A DNA stretch of 64,000 nucleotides from Tolypocladium sp. Sup5 PDA-1 (Eukaryota > Ascomycota > Sordariomycetes > Hypocreales > Ophiocordycipitaceae), in the NCBI GenBank assembly GCA_000750105.3, contig JPHH03000043.1:124001-188000 (forward strand), written 5' to 3'. The position numbers and the translations under genes are program-made. Under the pieces are notes generated by a model, which did not search any database, was not told where the DNA came from, and saw only the letters and a program-made list of their open reading frames with translations. Of this stretch, positions 32,842-44,602 are shown in pieces. The stretch's first letter is position 1; every line of letters starts with the position of its first letter.

Positions 32842-34971
32842 GATGGTTGAGTTGTCTGGAGCAGGAAATGCAACAGAAAAAAAGAACTGCTTGGTTTTGA
32901 ATGATGTGTTCCTTTCAGTCTGTCTGTCGGCTGATCTGATTTTGCTGGATTTTAAGTACGGACCAAGTTGCCTCTATATATACGTGATATATTGTGAGTT
33001 CGAATTAATAACTGCAGAGGGAAGTCAGTCTCAAATGGCTCCGCTTCGATCCCACATGTAAGACACATCTGGTTAACCCCGCCAATACGGAGTAGTGCTT
33101 TAGCCTTCCTGAACGCCGCCAATCAAAAGAGACGGCGTTGTGGGATGTCATCCTTGTTCATGCAGAGAAGCCAAGCCTCATCTGCACCTATGTACGGAGT
33201 AGTATTAATACCGTCAACTCTGGGTTAATGCGAAGGTCAGCGCGGCGAGGGGGGGAACAACCCCTCCAGTCCAGAATTTTCTTCCACGATGGAGTTGCTT
33301 GGCTGTGTGACGGGACAAGGGCACGAAGGAGATCGAATGCGACTTGGGTTAAGTGATTGCTTAGGGGGAGAGAAAGAAATTCTCAAGGACAACTCTTACT
33401 TAAATTATTTGCACAATATTCATACAGTGAGGCTATTCATAAAGTATGAAGCAACTTGATCGTTCCCTCACAGGGTGGCCTTTCCCGCCCAAGACCGAAA
33501 GGCCATATCGTCTAAGATCGCTAGTAGCTACAGGTCCACCACGCTTATTTGTCAGCGTGAGACCTGATTTTATATGTAGTAAGAAGCAGGATTGTCACCA
33601 TGCTTTATTTGTCAGCGTGGGACGATCAACAATATCCAGACTCGCCTCTAGACTCGCTCACCAACCTCCGGCACAAGTCTGATGATAGCGCTCACGAGCG
33701 GATGCCAATGGATGCCGCCGAACTCGGACCTCGAGAGCTACACCCGAAAAGCTGGCAGTCAACTATGCGAGGTATGTTAAACTCCCCACTAAGCTCTAGG
33801 GTGGCGATCAACGCAATCTACCTAACCTCGGCATTCAATAGGGTGAGTTGGCTGCTTGATAAGCGTTTCCTCCGTTGAGTTGATGAACCCAGGCCCTATA
33901 TTGAGTTTGGTCGAGGTTGCGTTGACTGGTTGACGAACACCTTGTCCCGTGTAGTGGTACCCTGAGTTCCTGACCACAGCTTGGAACCCAGTGATGCAAG
34001 GCAGGCCTACTCCCACCCTGCCTCTCCCTCCCGCATCCGGGGGTATGGGGAGCTGAGAGACGTACAGGTGGTTGTAGTAGAGGGCAAAGGAGGCGCGACC
34101 TGCGGCCAGGCTTTGAGGCCGCCATCTTGACGTTTGCCGTCGAAGCTGTGTGCCTGATCCGCGGGTGCGGAACTCCCATCTTGCGGTTCACCTGGCGTTG
34201 GGAGCGTCAGGGGATCAGGGACATGTTCAACAGGGGCGATGTCGATGCCACCTTTATAGTGGAACCGTGACGCAACCATGTCGTGCCATTGAAGAGCACG
34301 CTCGACGCATGCTACAGAGGAAGCCGTCTGACGTCCTGCGGATAATGGGTCTTGGGCTCTGGCTCATGTCGCCGGAAGTCAGAACGGGGAGCCAATACAA
34401 CGGTGAAACCCGGTGAGGGTCTCGGTGGAGGCGCGGGAATAAGCCCCGGGAGCCAGAACGCGGGGAATCATGCGCTACGTTGACTTTAACTTGCAAGGGT
34501 TATACTGAGGTATGAGGTAGCCAACTAGACACCGCGTTCTGAGGGGTACCTCGTAATACATTAGTTAGCCTTTGTAGATTCTCGGTAGTCGGTACGGAGT
34601 ATGGCTTGGTAGGCGATTAAGCCAGGAACGGGCGAACGTGAGAAATGGCAAGGAACAGGGCAAGTAATTAACATGAGGAAACACATGGTTGGATGGAACA
34701 GAAGGGACACTGCAAAGCCCCCGCACAGCACACGCCGTCAACCTTCCCTCAGCCAATAACGTGTACCCGTTGCCGCGGCAGGGAGGGGCTTGCATCGGAT
34801 GGTTTGAGATCGGCCGACACGCCGAGCCTCGGCTGCCGCTAACCGTCATGTCTGCGATCTTACTTAAGAGCAGCCTCACTGGATGTCTCCCGGGGGCACG
34901 GTTTACATGCCGGTTTGCTTCAGATACCCGTCCTTCTGAACCTATTACAGCCCCGACTCTACAGACTCATC
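32842..34971. other. 2.1-kb intergenic region with small repeats and decayed open frames
   Basis: Contains three exact TACGGAGTA motifs (33086, 33193, 34593) and a 15-bp direct repeat (33545 and 33605). An open frame at 33600-33878 starts with ATG and runs 92 codons, but has no recognisable domain; an intron-like GTATGT...AATAG segment at its end could make it a decayed exon. I do not support a functional gene here. Confidence 0.4.
33545..33619 (+). repeat. 15-bp direct repeat, 60-bp period
   Basis: TTATTTGTCAGCGTG occurs at 33545-33559 and 33605-33619, exactly 60 bp apart, in otherwise dissimilar sequence. The second copy lies just inside the start of a 92-codon open frame. Confidence 0.6.
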
Positions 34972-36326
34972 ATGCCTACGGATTCTAAACTCGACCTCCA
35001 GGACAACATACCATGGAGCGAACCAGCCTGGTACCGCACGATCGCGTCGCCGTACTACAACAAGTCGCACCGTGAGCTCCGGGATAAGCTGCGCGCCTAT
35101 GTCGACACGTACATCCTGCCCAACTCGCTCGACTGGGAGGAAAAGGGCGACGTGCCCCGGGAGGAGGCCCTGCGCTTCTGCCAGTCGGGCATCCCCTTTG
35201 ACGACGTGCCCAACCAGTACCGCCCCAAGCACATCCCGCGGCTCGCCGGCGAGACGGACGCCTTCCACCTGCTCGTCGGCGCCGACGAGATGTCCCGCAT
35301 CGAGGGCGGCGTCGGCATCGCCCTCGCCGGCGCGTCCTCCATCGGCGCGCCGCCCATCATCCACTACGGCACCGACGAGCAAAAGGACAAGTGGCTGCCG
35401 GGGCTCTTCTCGCGCGAGACGAGCTTCTGCCTCGGCGTCACCGAGCCCAGCGGCGGCTCCGACGTGGCCCGGCTGGTGACGACGGCGGAGCGGTCCGCCG
35501 ACGGGACCTACTACACCGTCAACGGGGCCAAGAAATGGATCACCGGGTCGCCGTGGGCGTCGCACATGACCACGGCCGTGCGCACCGGCGGGCCCGGCAT
35601 GGGCGGCATCTCGGTCCTCGTGATCCCCATGGACGCGCCCGGCGTGCACCGGACCAAGATCTACAACAGCGGCCAGAACGCCGGCGGCTCGTCCATGGTG
35701 CACCTCGAGAACGTGCGCGTGCCGGCCGCGAACCTCATCGGTGAGGAGAACGCCGGCTTCCCCATCATCATGAAGAACTTCAACAAGGAGCGCTTCTTGC
35801 TGGCGGTGCAGTGCAACCGCAAGAGCCGCACGTGCCTGGCGCTGGCCTTCCAGTACGCCATGCAGCGCGAGACGTTTGGCAAGCCGCTCATGCACAACCA
35901 GGTCATCCGCCGCAAGCTGGCCGAGGTGGCGCACCGCGTCGAGGCGCACTGGGCGTGGATGGAGCAGCTGGCGTACCACGTCAACGCCTCGCCCGACGGC
36001 TGGCAGAGCGTGGAGATTGCGAGCCGCATCGCGCTGCTCAAGGTCCAGGGCGGGCAGATGGTTGAGCTGGCGGCGCGGGAGGCGCAGCAGGTGTTTGGCG
36101 GTGCTGGGTATCAGAAGGGCGGGCCGGGGGCGACGGTTGAGCAGATAAGCCGCGATCTGCGGATGCTGGTACGTGTTTCTCTTCTACGAGTACATCATGC
36201 TTGTTTGTACATGTCCAGATGCTAACATGAACTTAGGTCGTCGGCGGTGGCAGCGAGGAGATTATCGAGGACCTTGCCGTGCGGCTAGAGCTGCTGTTCC
36301 TGGCAAGGGGAGAAGCGAAACTCTGA
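34972..36326 (+). CDS. Acyl-CoA dehydrogenase family flavoprotein
   Basis: Two exons, 34972-36168 and 36237-36326 (68-nt intron, GTACGT, branch GCTAAC, CTTAG), for 428 residues. The fold order of acyl-CoA dehydrogenases is complete: helical N-terminal domain, GVTEPSGGSDVA (FAD and substrate contact), NGAKKWITG, LENVRVPAANLIGEENAGF, then FNKERF and QVFGGAGYQKGG. Exon 2 provides VVGGGSEEIIEDLAVR, with the usual catalytic-glutamate segment. The family uses FAD to introduce an alpha-beta double bond into acyl-CoA. There is no PTS1 (ends GEAKL) and no obvious mitochondrial presequence, so location and chain length are open. The gene is much more GC-rich than its flanks, with very strong third-position G/C, which also creates a long antisense open frame. 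Confidence 0.93.
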
Positions 36327-37443
36327 GGGACTTGTGCTGGTAACGAGCGTATAAGACACAATGAGGCTAAAAGGCAGAGGGCATAGAAGCTAGCATTCGA
36401 AATGGAAGCATTGCACATTGAGCCAAGTCTTGTAGTTGCTGTGGGGACTACCTCACGGCCTATGTTTGCAGTGCCGGCTCCGAATCACTGCACAACCTCG
36501 AGTACGTGTGTGTTCCTAGTGCTGGTCATCAGGATGAACCCCAGGCCCAGGAACCCCTTGGTGAAGCCGCGAGCTGGGTCCACTTACGCTGGGCACTATA
36601 GTGTGCCTCTTGCGACAACAACCGCTAGACGTTCCGTTGGAGGCGTTCGAAGCCTCTGAGGCCTTACAGATCGGCACGGCGCATGCCCGCCGCGTCGTAT
36701 ATATCTTTGCAAAGATTACGCAGCCCTTGTTCTCGCCGCCCCCTGGAGATTTACGTAAAAGGTACCGAAGCCTCGAGAAGTTGGACAGTCTCAAGAAGGA
36801 GCTCGATATATGACATGAATTGAAGCCCACTATCCTTTGAATCTCTGCTTAAGGAGGAAGCGAAGCGGACGCAGAAAAGGATAAACCGTTTGTGTCTGTA
36901 CATATCGCCGCCGCAGTGCTAAGTGAGAAGTTCCCACGAACCCCAGCCCTGGGTTCTAACGAAGCGTACCAACGTGTCCTCTTATTCATATTAGCTATTG
37001 CTTTGCAGCACGTCTACACCGGGAAAACAATGCTATACCTAATTCGATATAACAACGCCTTGTCTATGTCTGTTACGGGCTATACTGCAGGTAGAGGACG
37101 GGCACGATAGAAGGTAAGCACGCAGGCCCGAGGGACTAATTAAAGTCCGCCGATAATACAGAGTAGCCTGACCAGCGCCGGTTTAATGAGCGGCTTCCAT
37201 TATAAGATAGCTGCGATGAATATACTATATCCCAAACCTTAGTCGAGCCTATAAAACACAAGTCCTTTCTGAACCTTCTTCATGATCTCATGTAGTCGTT
37301 AATTTGAAGGCCAGGGCACCGTCGTCATAACCCGAGAACAAACTCAGGCAGCGCGGGATGTCTTAAGGTACAAGATTAGAACTTGCGCACACGAGAAGAT
37401 ATGGAGATGAACATTACTTTCGGCCGCTTCCCTCTCATCACAC
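36327..37443. other. Intergenic, AT-richer, with a possible coding remnant
   Basis: About 1.1 kb. The stretch 36601-36813 reads as 70 codons of plausible protein (VPLEAFEASEALQIGT, LRKRYRSLEKLDSLKKELDI end) without start context or a recognised family; it may be a remnant of a lost gene. The rest is AT-rich and unassigned. Confidence 0.4.
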
Positions 37444-38496
37444 TTAGCCACCTCCCTGCTCCAGCTCGATCCTGGCAAGTCTCTCAAGGACCAGATTGCG
37501 AGCTCGCTCCTCATCTCCTCCTGTCCGAAGTCTGGCCTCCTGTATTGTCTTCTTAAACTTTTTATTCGTGTGGTGAAATGCATCGAACATGCCGGTCGGC
37601 CCGAAATTCTCATCGAATGCGAAGTGGTGGAAGTCGTGTTGCAGATTGGAGGACATCCAGGGGATGTTGTATCCCGAGTGCGCACAGATGGTGCCGAATT
37701 CGAGGAGGAGGAATGTGAAGACCATCTGGGACCAATGATGCGGGACGATAATGACCCCGATAGTGTTCGGCAGCAGGTTGGAGAATACGTGTTCCGTCAC
37801 GGTACAATAGGTCGAGGCCAGACCGACAGGTGCCGTGAATTCGTGGTGTTGCTTGTGGAACATGGGGTACAGTAGCTTGGAATGGAATAGGCGGTGGATG
37901 TAATAGAAGCCCAATTCCGTGCAAAAGACGTCAAAGAATATCGTGGCAACCGTCTGGACGCGCGAGGGTAATGCGGCTGGGTGGACTGGCCTCGGCGGAT
38001 GAAGAAGTGAGTTCAGCATCATCATGGGCAGAGCCACGAAGATCTGGTTTCGAAGCGATATGGCCGCGATGCGAAGGTATTGTCGTCCATCCACCCGAAC
38101 GAAGGGCTGCGTTTTGTACTTGAACAACCACCGAGGCCATCCGGTCAAGTCAGGGATGGCAAACACGGCGGCCCAAGCCCAGAAGAAGACCGACGTGATG
38201 ATGAAGGTTCCCCACAAGTTCAGGTTGTACTCTCCGTACGCCTTGTCAAGGTGCTCGTAGAACCTGTGGCCTGTGGTCGACGAATTGAAAGACACGAACG
38301 CGCTGACGAGAACGGCATTCGCGGTGAGGGAGCGAAGCTTCCCGTTGGCCATGGCTGCAGTCGAATACACCCAGCGCTTGCTCTGGGGAATGGGTTGGCC
38401 AGAGAGGTCGGTTGGGACAAAGCGTTTCGAGGGGCGTGAAGTGGCTGGCCGCATGGAGGTCGCAGCCACTGTGCGGGTAGTCTCTGTGGAGGCCAT
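37444..38496 (-). CDS. Sterol desaturase / fatty acid hydroxylase superfamily protein (first copy)
   Basis: A single-exon gene for 350 residues. The di-iron histidine motifs are HRLFH (201-205), HKQHH (214-218) and HDFHH (287-291), in the spacing of the ERG3/ERG25/fatty-acid-hydroxylase superfamily. There are several membrane helices (for example 95-115, 150-165, 180-200 and 245-275). These ER enzymes use O2 and electrons from cytochrome b5 to hydroxylate or desaturate sterols, sphingolipids or other lipids. The N-terminal 45 residues are Ser/Thr/Arg-rich and not conserved-looking. It is not an obvious ERG3 or ERG25 orthologue, so I leave the substrate open. A TATA-like TTTAAATAG lies about 125 nt upstream. 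A second, only distantly similar member is at 50326-51390. Confidence 0.9.
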   Translation of the reverse strand: MASTETTRTVAATSMRPATSRPSKRFVPTDLSGQPIPQSKRWVYSTAAMANGKLRSLTANAVLVSAFVSFNSSTTGHRFYEHLDKAYGEYNLNLWGTFIITSVFFWAWAAVFAIPDLTGWPRWLFKYKTQPFVRVDGRQYLRIAAISLRNQIFVALPMMMLNSLLHPPRPVHPAALPSRVQTVATIFFDVFCTELGFYYIHRLFHSKLLYPMFHKQHHEFTAPVGLASTYCTVTEHVFSNLLPNTIGVIIVPHHWSQMVFTFLLLEFGTICAHSGYNIPWMSSNLQHDFHHFAFDENFGPTGMFDAFHHTNKKFKKTIQEARLRTGGDEERARNLVLERLARIELEQGGG

Positions 38497-38622
38497 TGTG
38501 TCTGGGTTGTCAAATGCTGGACGTTAACAAAGCATGAAAGGTTTACAGGGTGAAGCCACGAGTGAAGAGCATGTGTTGTTCTAAATCTTTCGAGCATGCC
38601 TAGAGCAGGGGCACACTTACAT

Positions 38623-38631
38623 CTATTTAAA
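38623..38631 (-). promoter_or_regulatory. TATA-like box of the first desaturase-family gene
   Basis: TTTAAATAG on the minus strand, about 127 nt before the ATG, in a suitable position for a core promoter. Confidence 0.4.
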
Positions 38632-39559
38632 CCCCGCTCGGTTTCATCCCGACACCTCGGTTCGATTTTCTCGGCAAATATCCGTACTGGTTGAGTCAAG
38701 GTACTGATAGCACCGGTTGCTTCACATGCACAACCGGCCACACTAGCCTAAAAGTGCTGTTACCTATGCCAATACCACAAGCAAAAGCTCTTCAAGAAAT
38801 GCCTTGCTTTGCATTACTGTTTCATGCGTAATGCAACTCAGCATTATCAGCTCCGGGAGTGAATGTTGTCTCGTGAGTTGTGAACTAGTAGCATACATTA
38901 GAAGAAAGGGCCGATGCGGGCTTGGCGGGGTACCGTACGAAGGACGGATACGGAGTAATACAGGGGTCGTTGGATCGGCGGTTGGCGTGCCGCACAGCCA
39001 TGATCTGAGTTTTGCGGGGTTCGGGTTCGGGATGATGGATAATCTTTATTGCTGGAGGTTGTCCATGGGAATTGGGTTACAATGCCCGTCGAGCAAAGGG
39101 CTCTAGAAACTCTTATCGTGAACACCAGCTTGTCGACGGAGACAATTGGGTGCGGCCGCCGCCACCTATCTCGAGAGGTCGATGCGCAAAGGCCACTGAG
39201 ACGATGCAGAGATTGGAGTTGACAAGAAGAGATAACTCCGGACCTGCAACGCAGCGCCACCTAAGTTAGTCGCTGACTAGGCATTGCTGTCTTGTTCAAT
39301 TGCTTCAGGGGATATTGAATGTTTCCTTCACTTTGTGTGAATTTCAGCGAACTGTATCCCCCTTTATCCGGACGGTGCCGCTGCTGAGATGCGCGGCGGC
39401 GGTGCTGGACGGTGAGTAAGCCAAGGTATGCACAGAGGTTCAGGCAGAGTGTAAGGTAGCCTGCCCAGAGGAAAACGAGAGCCTGAATCTGACGCCGGGC
39501 GCCTCATTGATGCTGACCGGGAGGCAGGCCTTGCGTTTCGGAAACGGGCAATCGTAGGT

Positions 39560-40099
39560 GGCGTTTACGCCCGCGAGAAGAAACGCCATCAGCTGTGGCG
39601 GCCTCATGGCTTAAAGGACATCGACCAGCAGAGCCCGGGCAGATGGGGAATTGGGATCAAGGATGGGAAAAGAACCAAGGCTCGACACTATGGAATACGG
39701 AGAAATAAAGGTCGGCCGGTAATGCCGGTGCTGGACCAACAGCTGTGCGAGCAAGTTGGCTTGGCAAGGTGGAAGTTCTAAATACCTGATTTGGAAGACG
39801 GACCGTGGGGTACGGGCAGTGTATCAGACGGATCCCCATCTCGGTCACGGATTCCGTGGAAGAACAAAAGCATGATACATGGCCCAATTGTAGCGAATAT
39901 GCATGAGAGGGCAGCCGTTCACATGTATGTTCCCGATCTTATGTCTCTTCCCTGCCTTTTACACCCTCCGAAACCCCTCCTCTCGAATGCTTCGTGCAGG
40001 GGTAGTCCTCTGTAGATGACGTTCACCCCCGCGATGAGAAAGGCATTCAATGCGTTGCGGCGTCGTGGCTTACAATGTCCGCCGAGGAGAGCCCGGGCA
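39560..40099 (+). repeat. Two diverged 82-nt direct copies, 458 bp apart
   Basis: Copy A at 39560-39641 and copy B at 40018-40099 align end to end, with one or two single-base indels. Shared blocks include CCCGCGA, GGCGGC/GCGGCG, TGGCTTA and the perfect end GAGAGCCCGGGCA/CAGAGCCCGGGCA. By eye they are around 70% identical. They do not look like coding sequence or a tRNA. This is an old local duplication or two copies of an unknown short element upstream of the trehalase gene. Confidence 0.6.
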
Positions 40100-40354
40100 T
40101 CACCGACGCCTTTTGCCTCTGGGGTCTGGGGTGTCTGGGTGGGACAAGAAGCATGACTCGCAACTCTGCTCGGATTGCGGGGGAATAAGGTTCACCACAC
40201 TACGTCCGTACTACTGCGGCGCCGCTTACGAGCATGTCGTCAGAGGCTTTCCTGCCATGATGCCTACGTGTAAATGAATAAAAGCAGTCCAGCCGCGGGC
40301 GGATTCACCGGCTTAACAGTCGGTCTGTAGTGCACATGCCTCTTACCGTGCATC

Positions 40355-43352
40355 ATGTTGCTCCTTTGTCTTATTCCGCTCATGCTGCGCTGTGTGGCGG
40401 CAGCGCTGGACTTCTCGGCAACGACCAGCAACATCTCGACCTGGAACCAGAGTGACTGGTCTTTAACGGCGACCAAGTATATCCCGGGACATTTCCAGTC
40501 ACGTCTGTCGCTGGCCAACGGCTATGTCGGCGCCTCCGTCGCCGCCGCGGGGCCGTTCTTCGAGATCGATGTCAATGACACGGATCCCTCAGCTCCGCCG
40601 CCAACCAACGGCTGGCCACTGTTCGACTCACGCATCGCCTTTGCCACAATCTCTGGGTTTTACAACGTCCAAAAGAATGCCACTGGAACAAACTTTCCAT
40701 GGCTGGGACAGTATGGCTGGGATTCGTTCATCGCAGGCATCCCGCATCCCACGGCCATTGTCTTTTCGTTTGGCTCGGCATGGCTCGACAGCTTGGCGAC
40801 CAACACGACAATCTCCAACTTTACGCAAAAGGTCTCCATGCGTACGGGCGTCACAGAGTGGTCGTACACCTGGAAGCCCATGAACTCGTCAGCATCGTTT
40901 GACGTCTTCTTCAGCGTCATCTTCAGCCGACAGCGGCCAAACGTGATAGCATGCAAGGCGACCATCAATGCAACAGCAGACATCAACGGAACTGCCACGG
41001 ACTTGCTCGATGGGCGCAGCGCAGTGCGAAGCTATCTTGCCAGCAAGGGCAAAGGACCTCAGCAGAATGAGACCAGCATCTTCTCGGCCGTGCATCCTGA
41101 CGGACTGGCAAACGTTACCGGTTGGGTTGTGTCGACGGCTGATTTCCCATCCACGGGTGGTCCAAGAATGGCAAACGGATCGTTTGTCAGTACAAATGAA
41201 ACGACCATTGGCCAGACCTTCGACATCAAACTGCGGAAAGGCCAGCCGGCAACCTTTTACAAGTATGTGGGCGTCGCATCGACGGACAAGTTTCCCAATG
41301 CCCAGAAAGTCGCTCAGAGTGCTGCGTCGGCTGCGAAATCCACGGGATGGGACGCTCTTGTGGCCGAACACTCGGCGGCATGGGGTGCACTGATGACGCC
41401 GGACTCGGTTGACAACTTCACCGACCCAGTATCTGGGACTCTGCCACCAGACCCCGACATACAGATCCTGCAGATAGGAAGCGTGGCCAGTACATTCCAC
41501 ATATTGCAGAACCTGCAGCCCGACGGCAGCGGGCTCAACGACAACTCCGTGTCCGTCAGTGGGCTGGCGTCTGATTCGTATGCCGGGCAGATCTTCTGGG
41601 ACGCCGATACGTGGATGGCACCGAGCCTCAACCTGGCATTCCCCAACTATGCCAAGCAGATTGCGAATTTCCGAGTCAAACAGCATAACCAGACGTTGGA
41701 CAATGCCGCATTCAACGGGTTTCCAAATGGCAGCGCTCTGTACTCGTGGACTGCTGGCCGTTACGGCAACTGCACTGCGACGGGCCCTTGCGTCGACTAC
41801 GAATATCACCTGAACTACGACATCGCATTTAATATGCTGCAGCTGTACAACGTGACGAAGAACGACACATGGTTCAATAACGGGCTAGAACAGGTCGTTT
41901 TCAGCGTGGCTGAGATGACCGCCCATCTCCTAAAGTACAACAAGACGGCTGGCGACTACTGGCTCCTAAACGCAACTGACCCAGACGAGTTTGCGAACGA
42001 CGTAAACAACCCTTCGTTTACGATTACATCGGCTAGCCAGCTTTTACTGCGCGTCAACGATCTTTTGTTGTCGCGCGGGCAGCTGGCCAACGACACCTGG
42101 GCTACGATTTCCAAGAACATTGCTTTTCCGCGAGCCGAGTCGAACATCACGCTCGAGTACCAGACCATGAACAATTCAGTCGAAGTCAAACAGGCCGATG
42201 TTGTTTTGATGACGTATCCGCTTGGGTACAACACGAATTATACGACCAACAATTCACTCGTTGATCTCGATTATGTGAGTTCGGGAGACTGTCCTAAGAC
42301 CAACCCCCGAGCTGCAAGCTAATGCTCTATAGTATTCCTTCAAGCAGTCACCAGACGGCCCGGCCATGACCTTTAGTGCCTTTGCTGCCGACGCCAATGC
42401 CGTGTCTCCGTCGGGTTGCGCCGCTTACACCTACACCCTGAAGACCTTCCTTCCGTACTTGCGTGAGCCGTGGTATCAGTTCTCGGAACAACAAATCGAC
42501 GACCCCAGTCTAAATGGCGGTACGAATCCAGCATTTCCGTTCCTAACGGGCCATGGCGGCGCCCTGCAGATAGGTCCGTTTGGCTTTTTGGGCGTCCGTA
42601 CGGACCGCTCCGTCCTATTCCTATCGCCGTCACTGCCGCCACAGATCCCGCACCTCAAGATCCGAACCTTTTACTACGCAGGTGCCGCCTTCAGCGCAAT
42701 GATGAACATGACACATACGAACTTGACGCGGATACCTCCTCCCATGATGCTAAACGACACCTTTGCGGGAAAGAGTATGCCGTTCGTTGCAGGCTCAGCC
42801 GGGACCGAGACCAATTACACCATCGGCGTCAATCAAACCGTGACCATAGCCAACCGGCTGTACTGGCAAAATCTGACATATTCCAACAACATCTTGCAGT
42901 GCCTGCCGATCACGTCGCCGGACGAATATGTAGCTGGACAGCTACCCGCGGGGGCCAACGACGGTGCTATCGCAACCAGCTGGCAGCCCATGTCCGTCAA
43001 GACCGCGAGGATACTGGTCAACACCACGAGCATCTCACCGCGGAAAGTCTCTGGGATATACTTTGACTTTGGCGCGAGGCCCGTAATGAACGCCACTGTC
43101 TGGTTTTACAACGAGACAAACGGGACGGGAGTTGGCCCCCAGTTGACCATCAATGGGCCTAAAACGAATGCCTCAGCGCAGACCGGCTTGGCTGTCGTGC
43201 CGGTGCAGACCAACACCACCAACCTCATGCTGAACGCTAGCTTGAATGTTTGGACTGGGGATTGGGCAGAACTTGCTGTAGAGGGATGTGCGGGCTGTGA
43301 TATGAGTGATGGAATGGTGGGAGCAACGATTGCTGAGTTTGTTGTCTATTAA
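40355..43352 (+). CDS. ATH1: Secreted GH65 acid trehalase
   Basis: Two exons, 40355-42274 and 42333-43352 (58-nt intron, GTGAGT donor, GCTAAT branch, TATAG acceptor), for 979 residues. A signal peptide is clear (LLLCLIPLMLRCVAAA, cleavage probably after residue 16-17). GH65 features include SLANGYVGASV near the N terminus, GQIFWDADTWMAPSLN in the catalytic region, YSWTAGRYGNCTATGPCVDYEYHLN, and the C-terminal FGFLGVRTDRSVLFLSPSLP segment. More than twenty N-glycosylation sequons fit an extracellular, cell-wall or vacuolar enzyme. It hydrolyses alpha,alpha-trehalose to two glucoses, letting the fungus feed on external trehalose (for example insect haemolymph or spore reserves). Length and architecture match fungal acid trehalases; neutral trehalase (GH37) is excluded. 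Confidence 0.93.
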
Positions 43353-43963
43353 CCAGGCGATGAGTTGTTGTCAGATTGGCTACAGGTCAAAGGTCCATAT
43401 ACCAGTAGGAAGAGTTAATTCGAGCCCGCTTCGCAAGAGCAGAGTCCAGCTGCATCGTACAAGACTTTTAAGGTTATTACGATACACCAGCACATCGTAG
43501 GTTGATCAGGTATTAGAAGAACAAGACGCATCCGGCTTGCAAATAGGCCTGCGTCGTCGTCGACGCAATAAATGGCATTCTGGCTGACGCGGAGTGTCGG
43601 GGACTCGGAGGAACGACTTGGGGTGAGCTGCTCCGGGGCATATGGTGTGCGTTGCTTCAAGTTGCGGGGAAGCCTGCAAAAAGCGACCAAAGCCAACCAC
43701 CACACGTAATGTTTTCCGCCGGGCTGGATCCCCCGGCCGAGGTTAACGTATGCATCCCTAATTTTCATATAATAGACTCTGTTCCGTTTACTCTGCAGCG
43801 AAGCCATTCGCGTCTCGGTCTAGCTGCTGATCACGCACTCAGCACCTCTGGGGTTTGAAAAGTGTAAACAGCCAACGAGCTCTCATGGTACTGCCGCAAA
43901 CTCTTCATTCGAACCTCACCTGTTGGACTTGTTGTCTCGCATCCCGTCAAACGAACCGGCACC
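43353..43963. other. Intergenic between acid trehalase and SCP2
   Basis: About 610 nt of 3' UTR and promoter; nothing else recognised. Confidence 0.5.
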
Positions 43964-44602
43964 ATGACTGTCAGTGACGGTAGGAAGCGCCCACCCAAAG
44001 AGCACAAGCAGCTGATGAGAAGGAGATGGCAATGGCTCCTTGCTTCTTCGGTCTCCGTGCCTGCCGTGCTTGCTGTTCTTTGAGCAGTTGCACCATGGGC
44101 CAAAATTTACTGACAGGGCGCCCACGACGCAGATAGATTCCCTGCCTCTGTGCTCTTCGACGCCATCAACGAGGCACTCGGCGACAACCAAGAGGAAGTC
44201 CAGGATGCCATCAAGAAGGGCAATGGTATCTTCGCCTTTGTTCTGAAGAACAAGGCCGGCGAGACTGAGAGCTGGCACGTCGACCTCAAAGAAACGGGCC
44301 GGGTCGGTAAGGGTACCAGCGATAAGCCTAATGGTAAGTCATTTCTGCTACCGCTCACTCAAGCCCTGCTCGAGTTTGAGTTGACCCATTTGATGGCGTG
44401 CCTATTCGCGAATGCTAACACGCTGTCTCTTCTCCCAGTCACTCTATTCCTCTCCGACGAAAATTTTGGCAACCTCGTCCTCGGTGAGGCCAGTCCTCAG
44501 CGGCTTTTCATGACCGGAAAACTCAAGCTGAAGGGCGACATTATGAAGGCGCTCAAGCTTGAACCCGTCCTCAAGACGGTCCAGACCAAGGCGAAGCTGT
44601 AA
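43964..44602 (+). CDS. Sterol carrier protein 2 (SCP2) domain protein
   Basis: Exons 44117-44333 and 44439-44602 are secure (105-nt intron, GTAAGT donor, GCTAAC branch, CCCAG acceptor). The start is probably a 6-nt mini-exon ATGACT at 43964-43969 followed by donor GTCAGT, because a TGA lies in frame just before exon 2 and only a phase-0 join works. Total about 128 residues. The single SCP2 fold shows SVLFDAINEAL, KKGNGIFAFVLKNK, ESWHVDLKE, VTLFLSDENF, LFMTGKLKLKGDIMKALKLE. It binds and shuttles sterols, fatty acids or acyl-CoA, often in peroxisomes; the C-terminal KAKL is close to, but not a canonical, PTS1. It precedes another lipid-transfer gene (SEC14 type) in the same orientation. Confidence 0.9.

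Larger units (their letters stand above)
38497..40354. other. 1.9-kb divergent intergenic region with an old duplication
   Basis: Lies between the desaturase-family gene and the acid trehalase. It contains one TACGGAGTA motif (38949-38957) and two diverged copies of an 82-nt sequence (39560-39641 and 40018-40099). No gene is supported. Confidence 0.5.

Noticed and set aside
34945..35979. A 344-codon open frame antisense to the acyl-CoA dehydrogenase
   Set aside because: Strong G/C third positions in the real gene remove stops on the other strand. The protein is Arg/Ala/Val/His-rich and featureless.
40889..41809. A 306-codon open frame antisense to the acid trehalase
   Set aside because: Opposite the catalytic region of a clear GH65 enzyme; no recognisable features.
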